From: Madurella fahalii
Taxonomy: Eukaryota; Ascomycota; Sordariomycetes; Sordariales
NCBI GenBank assembly: GCA_029876055.1
Contig: CM056876.1
Location: 3,782,001-3,846,000, forward strand
Direction of reading: 5' to 3'
DNA: 64,000 nt
Below the pieces are notes generated by a model. That model saw only the letters and a list, made by a program, of their open reading frames with translations, did not search any database and had not been told where the DNA came from. Below, one piece after another: positions 1 to 11,716 of this stretch (positions are counted from its first letter, which is position 1; the number at the start of each line of letters is the position of its first letter). The translations under genes and the position numbers were made by a program.

Positions 1-1350
1 GGCGGGGACATCTCAGGTGTTTCGCCAGGGAGCCGATTGGCGGGTCATTCTAGCGACACTCCACGAACACCCAGCCGTGAGCAGTGTAGGGTGGGATGTC
101 ATTTGCTGCTGGGTGAGCTATACCGCATGGGCGCTTCTGAGAGACTCGGATTGAACATCATCCGCTGAGTCATGGAGAGCTAAGGTTGCCTTTCTAGGAA
201 GCACACTAAATTCTCAAATGGTCATAACTTCATCAACAAACCAAGTAGGATGAAAATACTAGTATCATCGTCGTATACGTTCGTGGCCTGCCTATAATGA
301 TCACTGAAGCGGTAAGCCTAGTTTATATGACGATAATACCCAAGCACATCTCACACCCGGATCGCAACCCGAGCTTGGAGCAGACAAGAACAGCTACATC
401 ATCTCAATCGACTTCTAAACAACATTGTCATTAGTGTTATCACCATGCCTCTGCATAGCGCCCCACTGAAGCTTCTCACGTACAGGAACATCGTTGAGGT
501 CGTTACCCATCTTAGGAACGTCGAGGCGGATTTGCCAAACCGAAAGGAGGCGTCAGGCCCGGGGGTGGTAGGGGCGGCTTGGGGGTCGGTCGGTTCTCTG
601 GGAACATTATTTTAACTTTAGTCAATTCGCTATGTGAAAGGGGGACAGAATTGTCTAAGGAGAGTCGGAAGCAACGAAAGATACTGGGTCACGCTTCTGT
701 TATAGGGCGGAGAAGTCTCTCCTTGCGCAGCAGCGATGGAGTGAGCGGCGCTGAAAGACATGCTGGGCGAGGGATTTGAGACTCGGCACGCCCAAGGAGA
801 CCTTGATGGGTGTGAACGGACGGTTTGTGTTCAAGTCGCTAGTAAAATAGGGACGGTTTTTGGATTCTGGGGGTTTGAGTCGGCCGAGTTTTATACGTGA
901 TTGGACGGAGGCGTCTAACGTACAGCATCTCCATACAATGTCTGTCTTTGAGAATGCCGCCGTACTTCTGCTCCGGAACCACTAGGCCTAACACGCAGAT
1001 CCACGAAGCTACCGACATTCTTCTAAGGTTCAGGCGGCGTCGTTTAATGGCTGCAGTGCTTATCACGCATGCAACCATTGACCGAAATGTTTTTAATGCT
1101 GAAGTACTAGTATTCAGGTAATAGATAACCAATGCAATACACGAGCTTCGATAGGTTTTATAGCGGGCACCATGACCCATTAGGGGATGCCACAGCCCAA
1201 ACCACCAGTCCTATACACGATGTACTAACGGTGGCGACTCGACATTGTAGTTGCAGTTCCGAGCATGACAAAAGTACGACAAAAGTACAACGCCCAAGCC
1301 ACGGGCCATGCAAGTTAATCGTCCTATAAAGTGTTCGCCTCCAACCAAGC
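1..1350. other. Gene-poor left edge
   Basis: No convincing gene is visible here. The open frames are short and low in sense content, overlap on both strands, and carry no recognisable motif or paired splice sites. Confidence 0.5.
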
Positions 1351-1470
1351 ATGCTGCGTGGGAGCGACATGATAGGAAGCGTCACCCTTTTTCGACACCC
1401 CGTTTCCTGTGTCCTTCGGCATCCTCCACCAGAGTATCACGCCGGGCGATACCAAATCACCAACATACCT

Positions 1471-1587
1471 CCAGATCAAGAGGGAGTCCCTCTCAACTGG
1501 GACAAACACAAAGACGAGATACTCGATCTATTTGTGTCTCAGAACAAAACGCTGCACGAGGTGTTGAGATATGAGCACAATGCATAA
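1471..1587 (+). pseudogene. Clr5-domain-like fragment
   Basis: About 38 residues resemble the start of a fungal Clr5 domain: a Trp, then HKDEILDLF, then an Asn-Lys-Thr-Leu-His-Glu-Val stretch. The frame closes at a stop directly afterwards, so the rest of the domain and any downstream repeats are missing. The open frame extends upstream to 1351, but that part looks non-coding. Clr5 domains usually sit at the N-terminus of fungal proteins of mostly unknown function. I read this as a relic. It could instead be one exon of a gene whose other exons I failed to find. Confidence 0.4.
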
Positions 1588-1642
1588 CTTCAAGGCGACT
1601 AAGTTGGCCTTCGTGGGAGCAATCAGACATTGCTAATGAATT

Positions 1643-2166
1643 TCATAGCCCCCGACATACAAGTATCGCTTCCAACGCCTCAAGAACGTGATAGGAGATA
1701 AAGGGCTTGTATGCTGCTTGGTTAACCACTGCCCAAGCAGGACAGTTATAATACCCTGATATAAACTTGTCCTCGATATTGGCCTGGGGAACAATGACCT
1801 TGAACTTCGTCTTATCCCTTTCCCTGGCAAACCAGGACGAGGGGCCAAAACGCGAACGCCGATACTGACCTTGACTCTCACCTATTGCGTATTCCAAGTG
1901 GCACCTGTTCCCAGTCTTCTTGAATGCTTCAAGTTTATTGGCCAAGCGATTCCAAGAATCCCCGCCGTTGGGAAAACGTGAAAGCCGCTGTAGAAAAATT
2001 CTAGAAAATGAACCATACGATACACAGCATTTACCGCTTTGTCCCACACATTATCTTGAACATCTTGTGGGAGTTCGGAAAACTCACGAAAAGATTTAGG
2101 GTGGCATTTTGCGGATGTGTCGATTCCAGCCGGCATGCTCTTGTCGTGACTAACCTGAAACGACAT
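1643..2166 (-). pseudogene. Broken 2EXR-like (F-box-like) gene
   Basis: Two overlapping minus-strand frames together look like one protein. The upstream frame, from an ATG at 2166, contains FREFSELPQDVQDNVWDKA, which matches the opening box of 2EXR proteins (F-x-x-F-x-x-LP-x-x-x-x-x-x-W). Sensible coding then appears to switch near 2000 to the frame running from 2047 to the stop at 1643. The two frames are offset, and I see no short intron that joins them, so a frameshift is the simplest reading. 2EXR proteins are common and poorly characterised in Sordariomycetes. An overlooked intron is the main alternative. Confidence 0.4.
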
Positions 2167-2169
2167 TAG

Positions 2170-2602
2170 ATGGCCTGTGACTTAAGCAATAGCTCTATGG
2201 GAGACGCTCAAGATATCATTGGGGTCCTATCCCAAGGGTGTCCCTAATGCAATAGATCTGGTTCTCTAAGCCAACATATACAGTTGGACTATTAATTTAT
2301 CACATAGCTGTATCCCCCGCCAGGCCTCCCAACAAAGGGGCTGTGACAACACTGTCATTAGTAACTTCGGTACTCAACTAAAGAGGCACGATTAAATCAG
2401 CATCTCTTTGTGCCCGAGGCTTTGTGTACGGTAATGTTGTATAGAACTAACCGAGCAAGCAATGCCTCACTATTCGCTGACCACTTTATAAAGTCTTAGG
2501 AAACGGACCTCACTTTTCCACACACAAAAGTAAAGGTACGTATACTTCAATACCGAACCAGCTAACCACCGAAAACCCCCGGGCGCGCTAATACTATAAA
2601 CT
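2170..2602. other. Intergenic, presumed promoter of the 2603 gene
   Basis: AT-richer sequence just before a GC-rich coding region. TATAAA-like text (TACTATAAAC) lies at 2591-2600, too close to the ATG to serve as its TATA box. Nothing else is recognised. Confidence 0.4.
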
Positions 2603-3559
2603 ATGGCCACTCAACATGTTGATCTAGTCCGCCACGAGGAAGCCGCCACTCTCGCAAATCGACTGATTCATTCCCTCGACCTGGAGATTGGCCTCGCGGC
2701 GCACGATCCACTATCCCGCCGTGTCCGGCTCTGCGTGCCCGGACAGTACAAACCCGTCGACGTACGCGCCATGCTCGACCAGAATGAGGGCCTGTGCAAC
2801 GGCGACAGCAAGCCCGCAACAGACCCTGCGACCCAGTTCCTCGAGGACATCCCCGTCTGGGCCGCCTCCACCCCAAACCCCCAATCACTCAAAATCGATC
2901 CTTCCACCACAGTGCTCTGCCTCTCCAACCTCTCCGGCTCCACATTGTCCTTCGTCCCGCGCAACGCGACCCTCCCCAAACTCCTCCCGTCCCTCAGTGA
3001 GGTCCGGCACCTCGGCATCTCCTGGGATCCCGCCGCCTACCTGCTGCGGTGCAAGCGCTGCCATAGGCACTACGACCCCAGCGACCAGCTCCCCGCAGAG
3101 ACGTGCCCTAAAAGCACCCGCAGGAACAACGACGATGACGACGACAAGAGCGGCGACAACAACGGCGGCAAAAATCCATGCGCCTTACTCCCCTTGGTCC
3201 CGGACGACGTGCTCTCCCTCTGGCCGGCGCACTTCCCGCGTCTCGAGAGCCTGTACGTCGTCGTCGACACGGACAAGCACGCGCACGACCTGCGGCTGCG
3301 GGACGGGCGGGAGCTGCCGGATGTGCTCCCGGAATCTGTCTTCCGGAGTCTACATGGGACCTGCTACGACGTGCTGGCCGACGAGGCTGCGTGGGAGGGG
3401 GAGATGGGCGGGGTGGAAGGGGGCCCGCGGTGGTTTGCGCGGGTGATCCAGACGAGGTGGTTGGAGGCGTGGGATGCGATGGGCAGGGACTCTGCGAGGG
3501 AGGTGCCGAGGTGCTCGGTGTTGGGGTTGGTGGAGCACGGGCGGGAAAGGTATTGCTAA
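2603..3559 (+). CDS. Hypothetical protein, possibly 2EXR-related
   Basis: A single GC-rich frame of 318 residues starts at an ATG. I do not recognise it securely. The middle carries a Cys-rich segment (CKRCHRHY, near residue 155) and an Asp/Asn low-complexity insert (near 175-190). It is followed by FPRLESLYVVVD, a Leu-rich strand pattern also seen in the C-terminal half of fungal 2EXR/F-box-like proteins. The usual N-terminal LP-x(6)-W box is absent, so the family link is weak. There is no signal peptide or membrane segment, so the product is probably cytosolic or nuclear. It may be a diverged relative of the broken 2EXR-like gene at 1643-2166 on the other strand. A T-rich tract at 3625-3655 follows the stop. 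Confidence 0.6.
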   Translation: MATQHVDLVRHEEAATLANRLIHSLDLEIGLAAHDPLSRRVRLCVPGQYKPVDVRAMLDQNEGLCNGDSKPATDPATQFLEDIPVWAASTPNPQSLKIDPSTTVLCLSNLSGSTLSFVPRNATLPKLLPSLSEVRHLGISWDPAAYLLRCKRCHRHYDPSDQLPAETCPKSTRRNNDDDDDKSGDNNGGKNPCALLPLVPDDVLSLWPAHFPRLESLYVVVDTDKHAHDLRLRDGRELPDVLPESVFRSLHGTCYDVLADEAAWEGEMGGVEGGPRWFARVIQTRWLEAWDAMGRDSAREVPRCSVLGLVEHGRERYC

Positions 3560-6500
3560 TTTGGGGCGTGACGAAGGGGTTTGTGGTGAAGCTTGGAGAA
3601 GCTGGTAATTAGATTGAATGCAGGTTTTTTTTTTCTTTTTCTTTTCTTTTTTTCCCTCCTCTCTGCGGATTTAGGGCTCGATATGTGTATTTCGTATCAT
3701 ACCTGGTGACTGAGTGCAGTGGATGGTTGGTATTTCCACAAACAACCCATGTTGGTAAGGGATCCCCCATCTACACATTGTGGAGGGGTGTACAGCCATG
3801 TCGTGTAACCACCCACTGAGCCGGAACAGGCTAAGACGGCCTGCAGCCCCTGAGTTTGATGGGGTCGCCCGCGATTCCGGTTCGGAACGTTACCTACTCT
3901 GATCACCCACCCTTGCAAGTAGTTAACGTATCAGGTCCGTGGCGGCTGCGTTGCACGAGAAACGAGTATTTTAAGTGAGATCCTAGGATGTTTCTTGACG
4001 CGTGGGCAGCACGGAACATGCGGCGGAACAGCAGGGGCCAACCAATGGTATCAATGGGAGGAGGTGATCTGCTGTTGCTCACTCACATTGTAGGTAATGG
4101 GAGCTGACTTCGATCTTTGACACGGGGCATCTTCTCTGGTATCCTGCTGAATAGGCTTCGGGTGTCACCCGGGAGGATCAATCCGCGGCAATGATTGAGC
4201 CACGTGACGTTGGGTAAACTGTCAACTGGCTTTGCGACGCGGCCCATTCTGCCGAGCTCTAGACATGAAGTAATCTCTTGGGTCCCTGTTAACTAGACCA
4301 ACCGGAGAGACGATGCCCAGTGTTTGGAACGGACGTCGGTTGGAGTAATGGATGATCCGCCACGGGGATGCGGGATGCATTTTGGAACTTGATGATTCAC
4401 GGTACCGGGTGCCAAAGCGGCACTGCCGGGCCCTTGCAAGGCGTCGGGTACCGGAACGTTTAGTGCAGACGAAATGCTGTTGGTGAGGAATCGAGGCAAT
4501 GGAGGCGTCATACTGCGCCGCCAACGGATATTCCGACGCAGTGACCACAGGGATCCGGAGCGAGACGGGACCAGCCTGAATGGGCCTGCATCGCCCCAAA
4601 TCCGTAGGTAATTACTTACATCATACCAACCGACCCTTACTCGACGCCCAATTTGTTTATTGAACCCAACATCAAAGTGTCTGCGCGGTAAGATCAGTCG
4701 TTCATGCGCGAAATGGAGCATGCATTGATTCATCGGTTGTTGCCGTTGCGACTGTTACAGCAGGGCCATCACCCTTGGTTGCCATGACGGAGAGAATATC
4801 GTCATCACCACTCAAGTTCTCCGTTGTCCAGTGACCAGTGACGACACATGTAATCGCGGGAGGTAATATTATCTGTGCACATAATGGGATCCGGTGACAC
4901 TGGGTGAGGGATGACGCCATTGGGAAGCTTCACTGAGAAGTGTTTTGGGTTTTGGCTTGCCTCATAAGTAAACAGGCAAATCACCATGGGAGTTTGGTGA
5001 TGCCCGTGCAAAAAGCGGGCTTGAAACGGGATGCGTCTGGGGCCAACCATCTCAGACTCGGAGATGGCTTGTCAGCCCTGCATATGCAGTGGAAACACCT
5101 GATCCGAGGATTGAAGGGGAGAGTAGTAGCCGCTATGAAGTTTAAAAAAAGCACCGCAGGTGTTTGCGATTGTGCGAAAGCGGAGAACGAATTTTATGGG
5201 CATCGCTTCTGACGATCTGCACATCGATGAATTCGAGGTCGCGGCTGGCAGAAAAGTGTGTGTCTGCGAACTGGTTCTGGTTGGACACTTTTCATGCATG
5301 TTTTGGGATGGGTAGTGGCACCGATCGCACATCGGAATCCGATGGAAATTTCCCTGTCAAATGTTAGCAGCCTGATTCTAGGTACTCCTTCGGTAACCTG
5401 CAGGAATCATACAGAAACGGCACGAACTAGCCAATGACTGCTCTTACCCGCCGTACCGTTGCTGTAAGGTACAATACCACCCAGTGCTTACGGATGCTCT
5501 CCTGAAGCGTCCCCATCGAAATTAGGAGATGGGTTCCGTGAAGTGCAACTTTGGGATCGAAGACGCGAGGTTGTTTTCGTAAACTACATCGCGGATGTAT
5601 ATGATATCAAATTTCAGCAAGGGGTGTGCGCTTCGTATAGGCTCCGTTTAGGTGTATTTCACAACTGTACATATATTACTCTAGCCCCTGAGGGTGCAAT
5701 TTCTCCATCTGCGAGCCCGAGGGCTGTGTAAATTGACAAATCTATTGGGTAACATGACGCCAACTAACCGTATCTGGCTTAGTCCGCTCGCATTTCAGGT
5801 TAAACTACCGCCATATTTCCAGCTCGGTACACGCGGTGAACGAGGCGGAGATAGGTGAAATTGCAGAGCATGAAGAGCATAGGAGGAGAAAGTGGATAGA
5901 GATATCTCTGCATAGAACATTAAAAACGTAGATGGGAAAAACTGAAAAGAAATGAGAACGGAAAAGAATCGAATTAGGTCGGTGGGGCGAATTCCAAAAG
6001 AGTTTAGTGGCATCAGTTTTGTCAATCGCCACAGTTTATTTATGCGCAATGCTCTAAGAGATGCTGCTGCGGGGCTCCAATGACAAGGAAGGTGGGTTTC
6101 AGGCACACGCCGTCCAGGGAACCATCTCGTGCCTCTCTCGTGTTTCTTTGCATGGCGGTCTGCCCATTCTGGGCTTGGATGAGGCGAAATGTTTGTGGTG
6201 CGAATTCCCGATGACAGCATGGCACAGTTGCAGAACGCCGCAACAGGGCATCGCATCCTGCGTTGAACTGACTCAAGCCGTCGACACAAAAAGGAACCAT
6301 TGCCCTGGGCCCAAGGCGCCATTTCTAAAATTCCCTTCGCCCCTTTTCCCTCGTTCGCGGCAATTCGAGGTTACGGATGCTCCATTGGCCGACCACTCAG
6401 AAACGCCCGTTATGTGTCGAGCAAACCCGAGCTCACCACAGTGACCCCCTCCTCCACCCCCCCCCAGCGCGCTTGGAGCCGTGTACAGTACAGTACCTGC

Positions 6501-6906
6501 TGTACCGCTTAAGTAGGATTGCGCTCATTAAAAGAGGCAGCGCACGACGCTAGCCATTCCCAACAAAGACTGCCACCGAAGAACCTGCTACATTCCCCTT
6601 ACTAGCGGCTGGGAGCTGGCGCCTGCACCCACAAAGACGCTTGCTCGGCGTGTGGAGATTTATTGGGGGGCCGAGACGAATTGAGCCAAAGCTAGCGCTG
6701 CAGCGTTGAGCGCCGGCCAACGACAGCCCGGGGATCAATCACCACGCTCGGCTGATTGCCCGTTTCCCTGCAGTCACACCAACCCACATCCGTCTCGGCT
6801 TCCCCTGGGCTCTGCTGCTGTGTGAGCTCTCCCACCCTGTCTCGATTCGGCCGGCTGCTGCTTTGACAGAGCAATTGGAGCCGCCTCGGGGCACCTGCCC
6901 CTAGCA
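3560..6906. other. Long intergenic stretch
   Basis: About 3.3 kb holding a pyrimidine-rich tract just after the 2603 gene and, near the right end, C-rich promoter-like sequence before the MIT-domain gene (for example a run of ten C at 6458-6467). Open frames at 4222-4733 and 5795-6322 on the minus strand show no family motif and overlap frames on the other strand. I call no gene. Confidence 0.5.
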
Positions 6907-9900
6907 ATGTCCTCCTCCCGACCTGCCGTCACACCTACGACCTCATCGTACCCTGCGTCCGACGCGATTTTTTCGACGACGCCGCCGAGGCCGCCGGGCT
7001 TCATTGGCAACGAGTACTCATCGCCATCGCCGCGAACCCGGCTCGGCAGCCGAGACGCCGGCAACCCTAGCTTGAGGAGCCGTTACTATCCCGACGCGAT
7101 CGAAGCCGACTCCCCTGCAGGCCCAGCATTGTTTCCAACAACCCAAGAGAGGCACCCCTCTGCGCCTGCCGCCCACATCTCAGCATACGCCGCTTTCCCT
7201 CCCAACCCTCCTCGGTCCTCGTCGCTTGCCGCCAATCCTCCCCGCACCTCTTCGCTCCTCCCCCCGGTGAGCATCGCGACCGACCCGGCCGCATCACATG
7301 CCCGCCCTGTTCTCCGCGACCCGTTCAGCGACCCTCGGCCAGCGCCAAGAATACCCGACGCGGTGAGAGAAGCTGAGCCTTCGCACAAGAGGGGTCACTC
7401 GCGCTCGAGCAGTGCCGGCCTGAGCGACAGTCTCCGCAACCTCAACCGCTGGTCGGCTTCTACCGCTTCGAGCCGCGCGTCCAGCCTTGCCGCCTTCACT
7501 CGACGTGTGAGTGCCGACCTTCTAGGGGCAGCGCTCGGCTCACCGGGCAAGAGGTTGCACAAGAGCAGGCCATCGACATCCGGCGGTTCCCCCGGGTCGC
7601 CAGCCTTGCCGAGAACACAAAGCGAATCGCCGGCGCTCGCAGTCGTCCCGCCTCTACAGAGCCTGCCTCTCATTTCCACCGGCCCGTCGCTGGAGGACGA
7701 GGTTCTCGAAACACATGTGTTAGTAACATCTCAAACTGAGCAGCCACAGCTTGCTCAACAACAGAGCGGGGGTACGGGATTCTTCTGGGATGGTACAGCA
7801 CAGCTCTCTGAAGAACGACCTGAACCGCCACCGCAGCAGCAGCAGCCGCAGCCGCCTCTCGCGCAATCGCAGCGCCCCGCCGAGACGCGAACAACAGACT
7901 CCACCATGCCCTCCACGCAAAATGGCCTGGCCAGAGGCCACTCACGCAGCCGGTCGACAGGGGCAAAGGGCAGCGCTGACACCACAGCTTCTACAAAAAG
8001 TCGGGATAAGGACCGTGAACGGGAGAAGGAACGTGATCGGTCTAGCAAGCCCCCATCCCAAAAAGCCATGTTGTCTAAAGCACTACAAAAAGCAAACACG
8101 GCGGTCCAGTTGGACAACGCGCAAAACTTTGAGGGTGCTAGGAGAGCCTACGCAGAAGCTTGTGCCGTTCTCCAACAGGTACTGTTACGGACCTCGGGAG
8201 AGGAGGACCGCAGAAAGCTAGAGGCCATCGTAAGTCCTCAGCCCCCCATCCCATGCCTAGTTCAATGCTTCTCACACATCCCCACCAACAGCACGAAACC
8301 TACCTCGCGCGAGTCATGGAGCTCGATGAGCAACTCATCGACTTGGAACCTGAAGGAAAGGAACTTCCCCAGCGCCCAGAGAGCAACGACCTCCAAGACG
8401 TGGCCGATAGGGGGATGATGGAGCGTGAATATTCCAATCACTACACAGCAGCGAGGGAACGGAATTATGGTGCCGACCCTGATATGCATCCCAGCTACGG
8501 AGCCCAGGCGTCGGCGACAAGACGTCCGTCCGATTCTAGAGCAACACTCAACATATCAAGGGACCCCAGAGAGGGGCCCACATCCTATCTCACCGAGCAG
8601 TACTCACTTCAATCTGCCTTTTCTAAGGCCAGATACAACGGCTCGACACTTCGACCGCCCATGGATGATGCGTACATGCCGCCGCCGCTGTCGCCCCGGC
8701 GACCCGTATCCCCAGCCCAACCAGCGCCGCCGCCGCCCCCCGAATCCGAGGGCCCTGAGATGGCGATGCGCTCGGATTTCTCCACGTCCGGCGCCCGCCT
8801 AGTAGCGAACGCCGCACCGTCAGGCCACCGACGGGTGAACAGCCATGAGTCGGTCTCGTGGCTCGATCCAATCGACGAGTCGGCATCAAGCGTATCTTCA
8901 GTTCACTCGCGGTCGTCTTCGAGGATAAGGCGGAAACACATACGAGCCGCGAGTGGAGCTACAGAAGCCGAGTTCGATGCTGCTTTAGACGATGCAATTG
9001 AGGCCGCCTACGATGACGGATACGAGCCGGAAGCCGAATATGTCGGGCACGTGTACCAGAACGCTCCTGGGAACGCGGTTGTAAGTACGCTGAGACGGGT
9101 AGAGTTAGCCCGCGAACGGGTACGCGAGTCCGAAAGAGAAGCGCTGGAACTGGCAAACGAAAGAGAGAAGAGATTACGGCTTCAACAGCAACTAGAAGAC
9201 GAGGAGTACAGAAGACAAGAAGCGATTGGCGAGGACTTTTACGACGGAAATGACTCGGAGGAGGAAGAGAGGCTGCTCGAAGAGATGACCAGGGGGAACA
9301 TGATTGAGGACTTTGCGTTTGGCAGACAGCCGAGGCCGCCGGTTCCACGGGAGTCCGACTCGAGCGGAATGACAAGCCGCACCTGGCACAGCTCGATGGG
9401 GTCGAACCCTCCGACCGCGACGACTATCCTTACCCCGGTAAGCGAAGATAGCATACCTCCTCATCCCTCGGGTCCGCTGCCGGCGTTGCCAGCGCAGAGT
9501 CAGTTACCGCCACAGCCGCAGTCGGCAGGCTCTCAGAGCTCAAACCAGAGCGTGCGAAACCGCAGGCTTTCGGGACAGAATCCGAAGCAGCTCAAGATCG
9601 AAACGACGAAGCTTGCGCCGGGTGCACCTCCAGCAACCACGGGGGGTGCCATCCCTTCTCAACCGAAGCCCGGCAACTACATTGTGCAGCAACGTCAGGC
9701 GCTGTCGGCAGGACCAAACCGGACTCTCGGGCCCCTTTCATCTGGACCAGCTCCGTCTCCAGCGCCAGGGGACGAACTGGATGAGGGCTCGATAGCGCCG
9801 ATGGCCGTTTCCCACGAAGAGCAGCCTCGCGCCGGCACACCAGCTGTCGCACGCCCCAGCTTGCGGAAGAACTTTTCATCCTCGAGTCTGAAGAGCCTGA

Positions 9901-11090
9901 GGACCCGAAACGTCTCCATTTCGCACTTTGATGCCTCGGACCTCTCCCCAGGCACCCCGCTGAGCAACCAATTTGGAACCAGCGGTTCGTCGACACGTCT
10001 GCCCGCGATCCCGTCACTACCGATCCCTGCATCGACCACCAAGGAGAGGTCAAACAGCACTGTCGCTAGTGGGATACACCTGTTCGAATACCAGTTCCAC
10101 TCGCCTGACTGCCCAGGGTCCCCGAATCCTCAAGTGCCTGACGCCCCTGTTGCGCTTGAGCCCTGTCCAAACGATGTCATGCTACGGCCATTCTGGCTCA
10201 TGCGCTGCCTGTACCAGACGCTCTGTCACCCCCGGGGAGGCTACGTAAGCAACAGGCTGTTTGTCCCGAGGGATGTCTGGAGGGTCAAGGGCGTGAAGCT
10301 CAAGAATGTGGAGGACAAGATTGCCAATTGCGACCTCCTGACGGCGGCATTACAGAACTTGGCGAGGGTAGACACATGCGATGCCGACCTCGTACTTGAG
10401 GAGATGCAGTCGCTCGAAGGAGTGCTCGAGCAGGTGCAGGCAACGTTGTCGCGCAAGCTCGGTAGCGAAGTCGGGGTTCAGGGTTCCAGCACAATGTTCA
10501 AGGACGCCAATGCGGTGGACGGCGAAGCAGCCGCCATGCCGCGGTCTGGGAGTGTGGCTGGGAAAGGCAGCAGTTTCTCGTGGAGGCGGCTCCGCAGCAA
10601 GAACAGCTCGGCCAACTTGCCGGGCCTGGCGACGTCGTACGGGGGTAAGGGCGGCAGCGGCGGCGCGAGCTCGGCGAACCTGCATGAGACATCGGGCAAG
10701 GATACGCTGTTGGCGAGCTTACCGATGACGAGTCATCCGACAAGCCGACCGACAAAACGAGATGTGGGGAGCGTCTTCTTCACTGGGCCCAACGCGAATT
10801 ACATGGCGTCGCTGGCGAAGCTTTTTGACGCCGCCCAGACGATCGGTAAGTGCACTAGCTACGGACTCGTCGATCCCTTGAGGAAACTAACACAGAGAAC
10901 AGACCAGATTGCCCGTCAAGTCGAGGACCCCGGCCTACGCCATGCCGACAAGACGCAGGTCGGACTCGAACTGTGTACGCGGCACGCTGCCGAGTTCTTC
11001 GCGTTCTACATATGCCGCTTTGCGCTGTCGGACTTGTCTCTCCTCCTAGACAAATACATCAAGCGCGGAAGCGAGTGGGTGCTTGCGTAG
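6907..11090 (+). CDS. MIT-domain protein
   Basis: Three exons: 6907-8229, 8292-10845 and 10903-11090, giving 1,354 residues. Intron 1 (8230-8291) is GTAAGT..CAG in phase 0. Intron 2 (10846-10902, 57 nt, a multiple of three) has GTAAGT and an ACTAAC branch site, so retaining it would not break the frame. The N-terminal 380 residues are Ser/Pro-rich and disordered, with Gln and Arg/Lys/Glu tracts. An MIT-like three-helix region lies at about 385-455, across intron 1 (key text KANTAVQLDNAQNFEGARRAY). MIT domains bind ESCRT-III tails and act in endosomal sorting or cytokinesis. A charged coiled-coil stretch occurs near 680-740. The conserved-looking C-terminal part (about 1050-1354) is helical and unassigned. 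The family role is established for MIT domains; the role of this protein is inferred. Confidence 0.85.
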
Positions 11091-11716
11091 TGCACCGAGT
11101 TGGTTCTGGTCCAACATTATTACCGTGGATTTGATCTGGTTCATTGTTGAAACAGTGCGGGAGGAAAGGCGGGGAGGCGGGGGAATCGGACACTGACAAC
11201 AGAGGTGGAAGTGCAGAATGCGTTGGTTATTGTTTTGGCGACGCCTAGGGCCCATGATGGAACGCGCCATGACGCATTGTTACGATCTGGCTGGACATAG
11301 AGGCTTCCATAATTGCATAGAACGGCGAAACATTTGTCTTAGCCGTGAGGAGGCGACGAGGTTGCGGCAACCGAGCTGTCCTGGCCCGGGAAGATGTCTT
11401 GTTATAGTGCGAAGGTTAGAAAGTGGAGGATCGGAATGGGCCACACCTCCACTTGTCGTTCTCAAGTACCCGTATATAATTTCTTAATTGTATCCACGGT
11501 TTTTTTGGCAGATCGTTTTTGCATGGCGTGGTGTAACTTGTTAGATATCCGATAAGATAAGATAAGAATCCTGGGGAATTCCTGCGGGACCCGTGGCTTG
11601 ACGGGACGATCTCTTGGGATTTTTGGTGCAAGCGCCTCCGAACGGTCGAGGTTCGTCAACATTACCCTCTTCCGCCACGTCCGCTGGGACCTTCATGACC
11701 GGAGAGCGCCAATTGA
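11091..11716. other. Intergenic between the MIT gene and GUF1
   Basis: Holds the 3' flank of the MIT gene and the presumed GUF1 promoter. The only clear structure is the tandem GATA motif listed separately. Confidence 0.5.
11551..11566 (+). promoter_or_regulatory. Tandem GATA-factor motifs
   Basis: Three partly overlapping GATAAG units (GATAAGATAAGATAAG) lie about 150 bp upstream of the GUF1 start. GATA is the core bound by fungal AreA/NIT2 and white-collar type zinc fingers. Functional use here is inference. Confidence 0.35.

Noticed and set aside
4222..4733. Overlapping minus-strand frames in the 3.6-6.9 kb gap
   Set aside because: Two frames compete over the same DNA, with no motif and no splice pattern.
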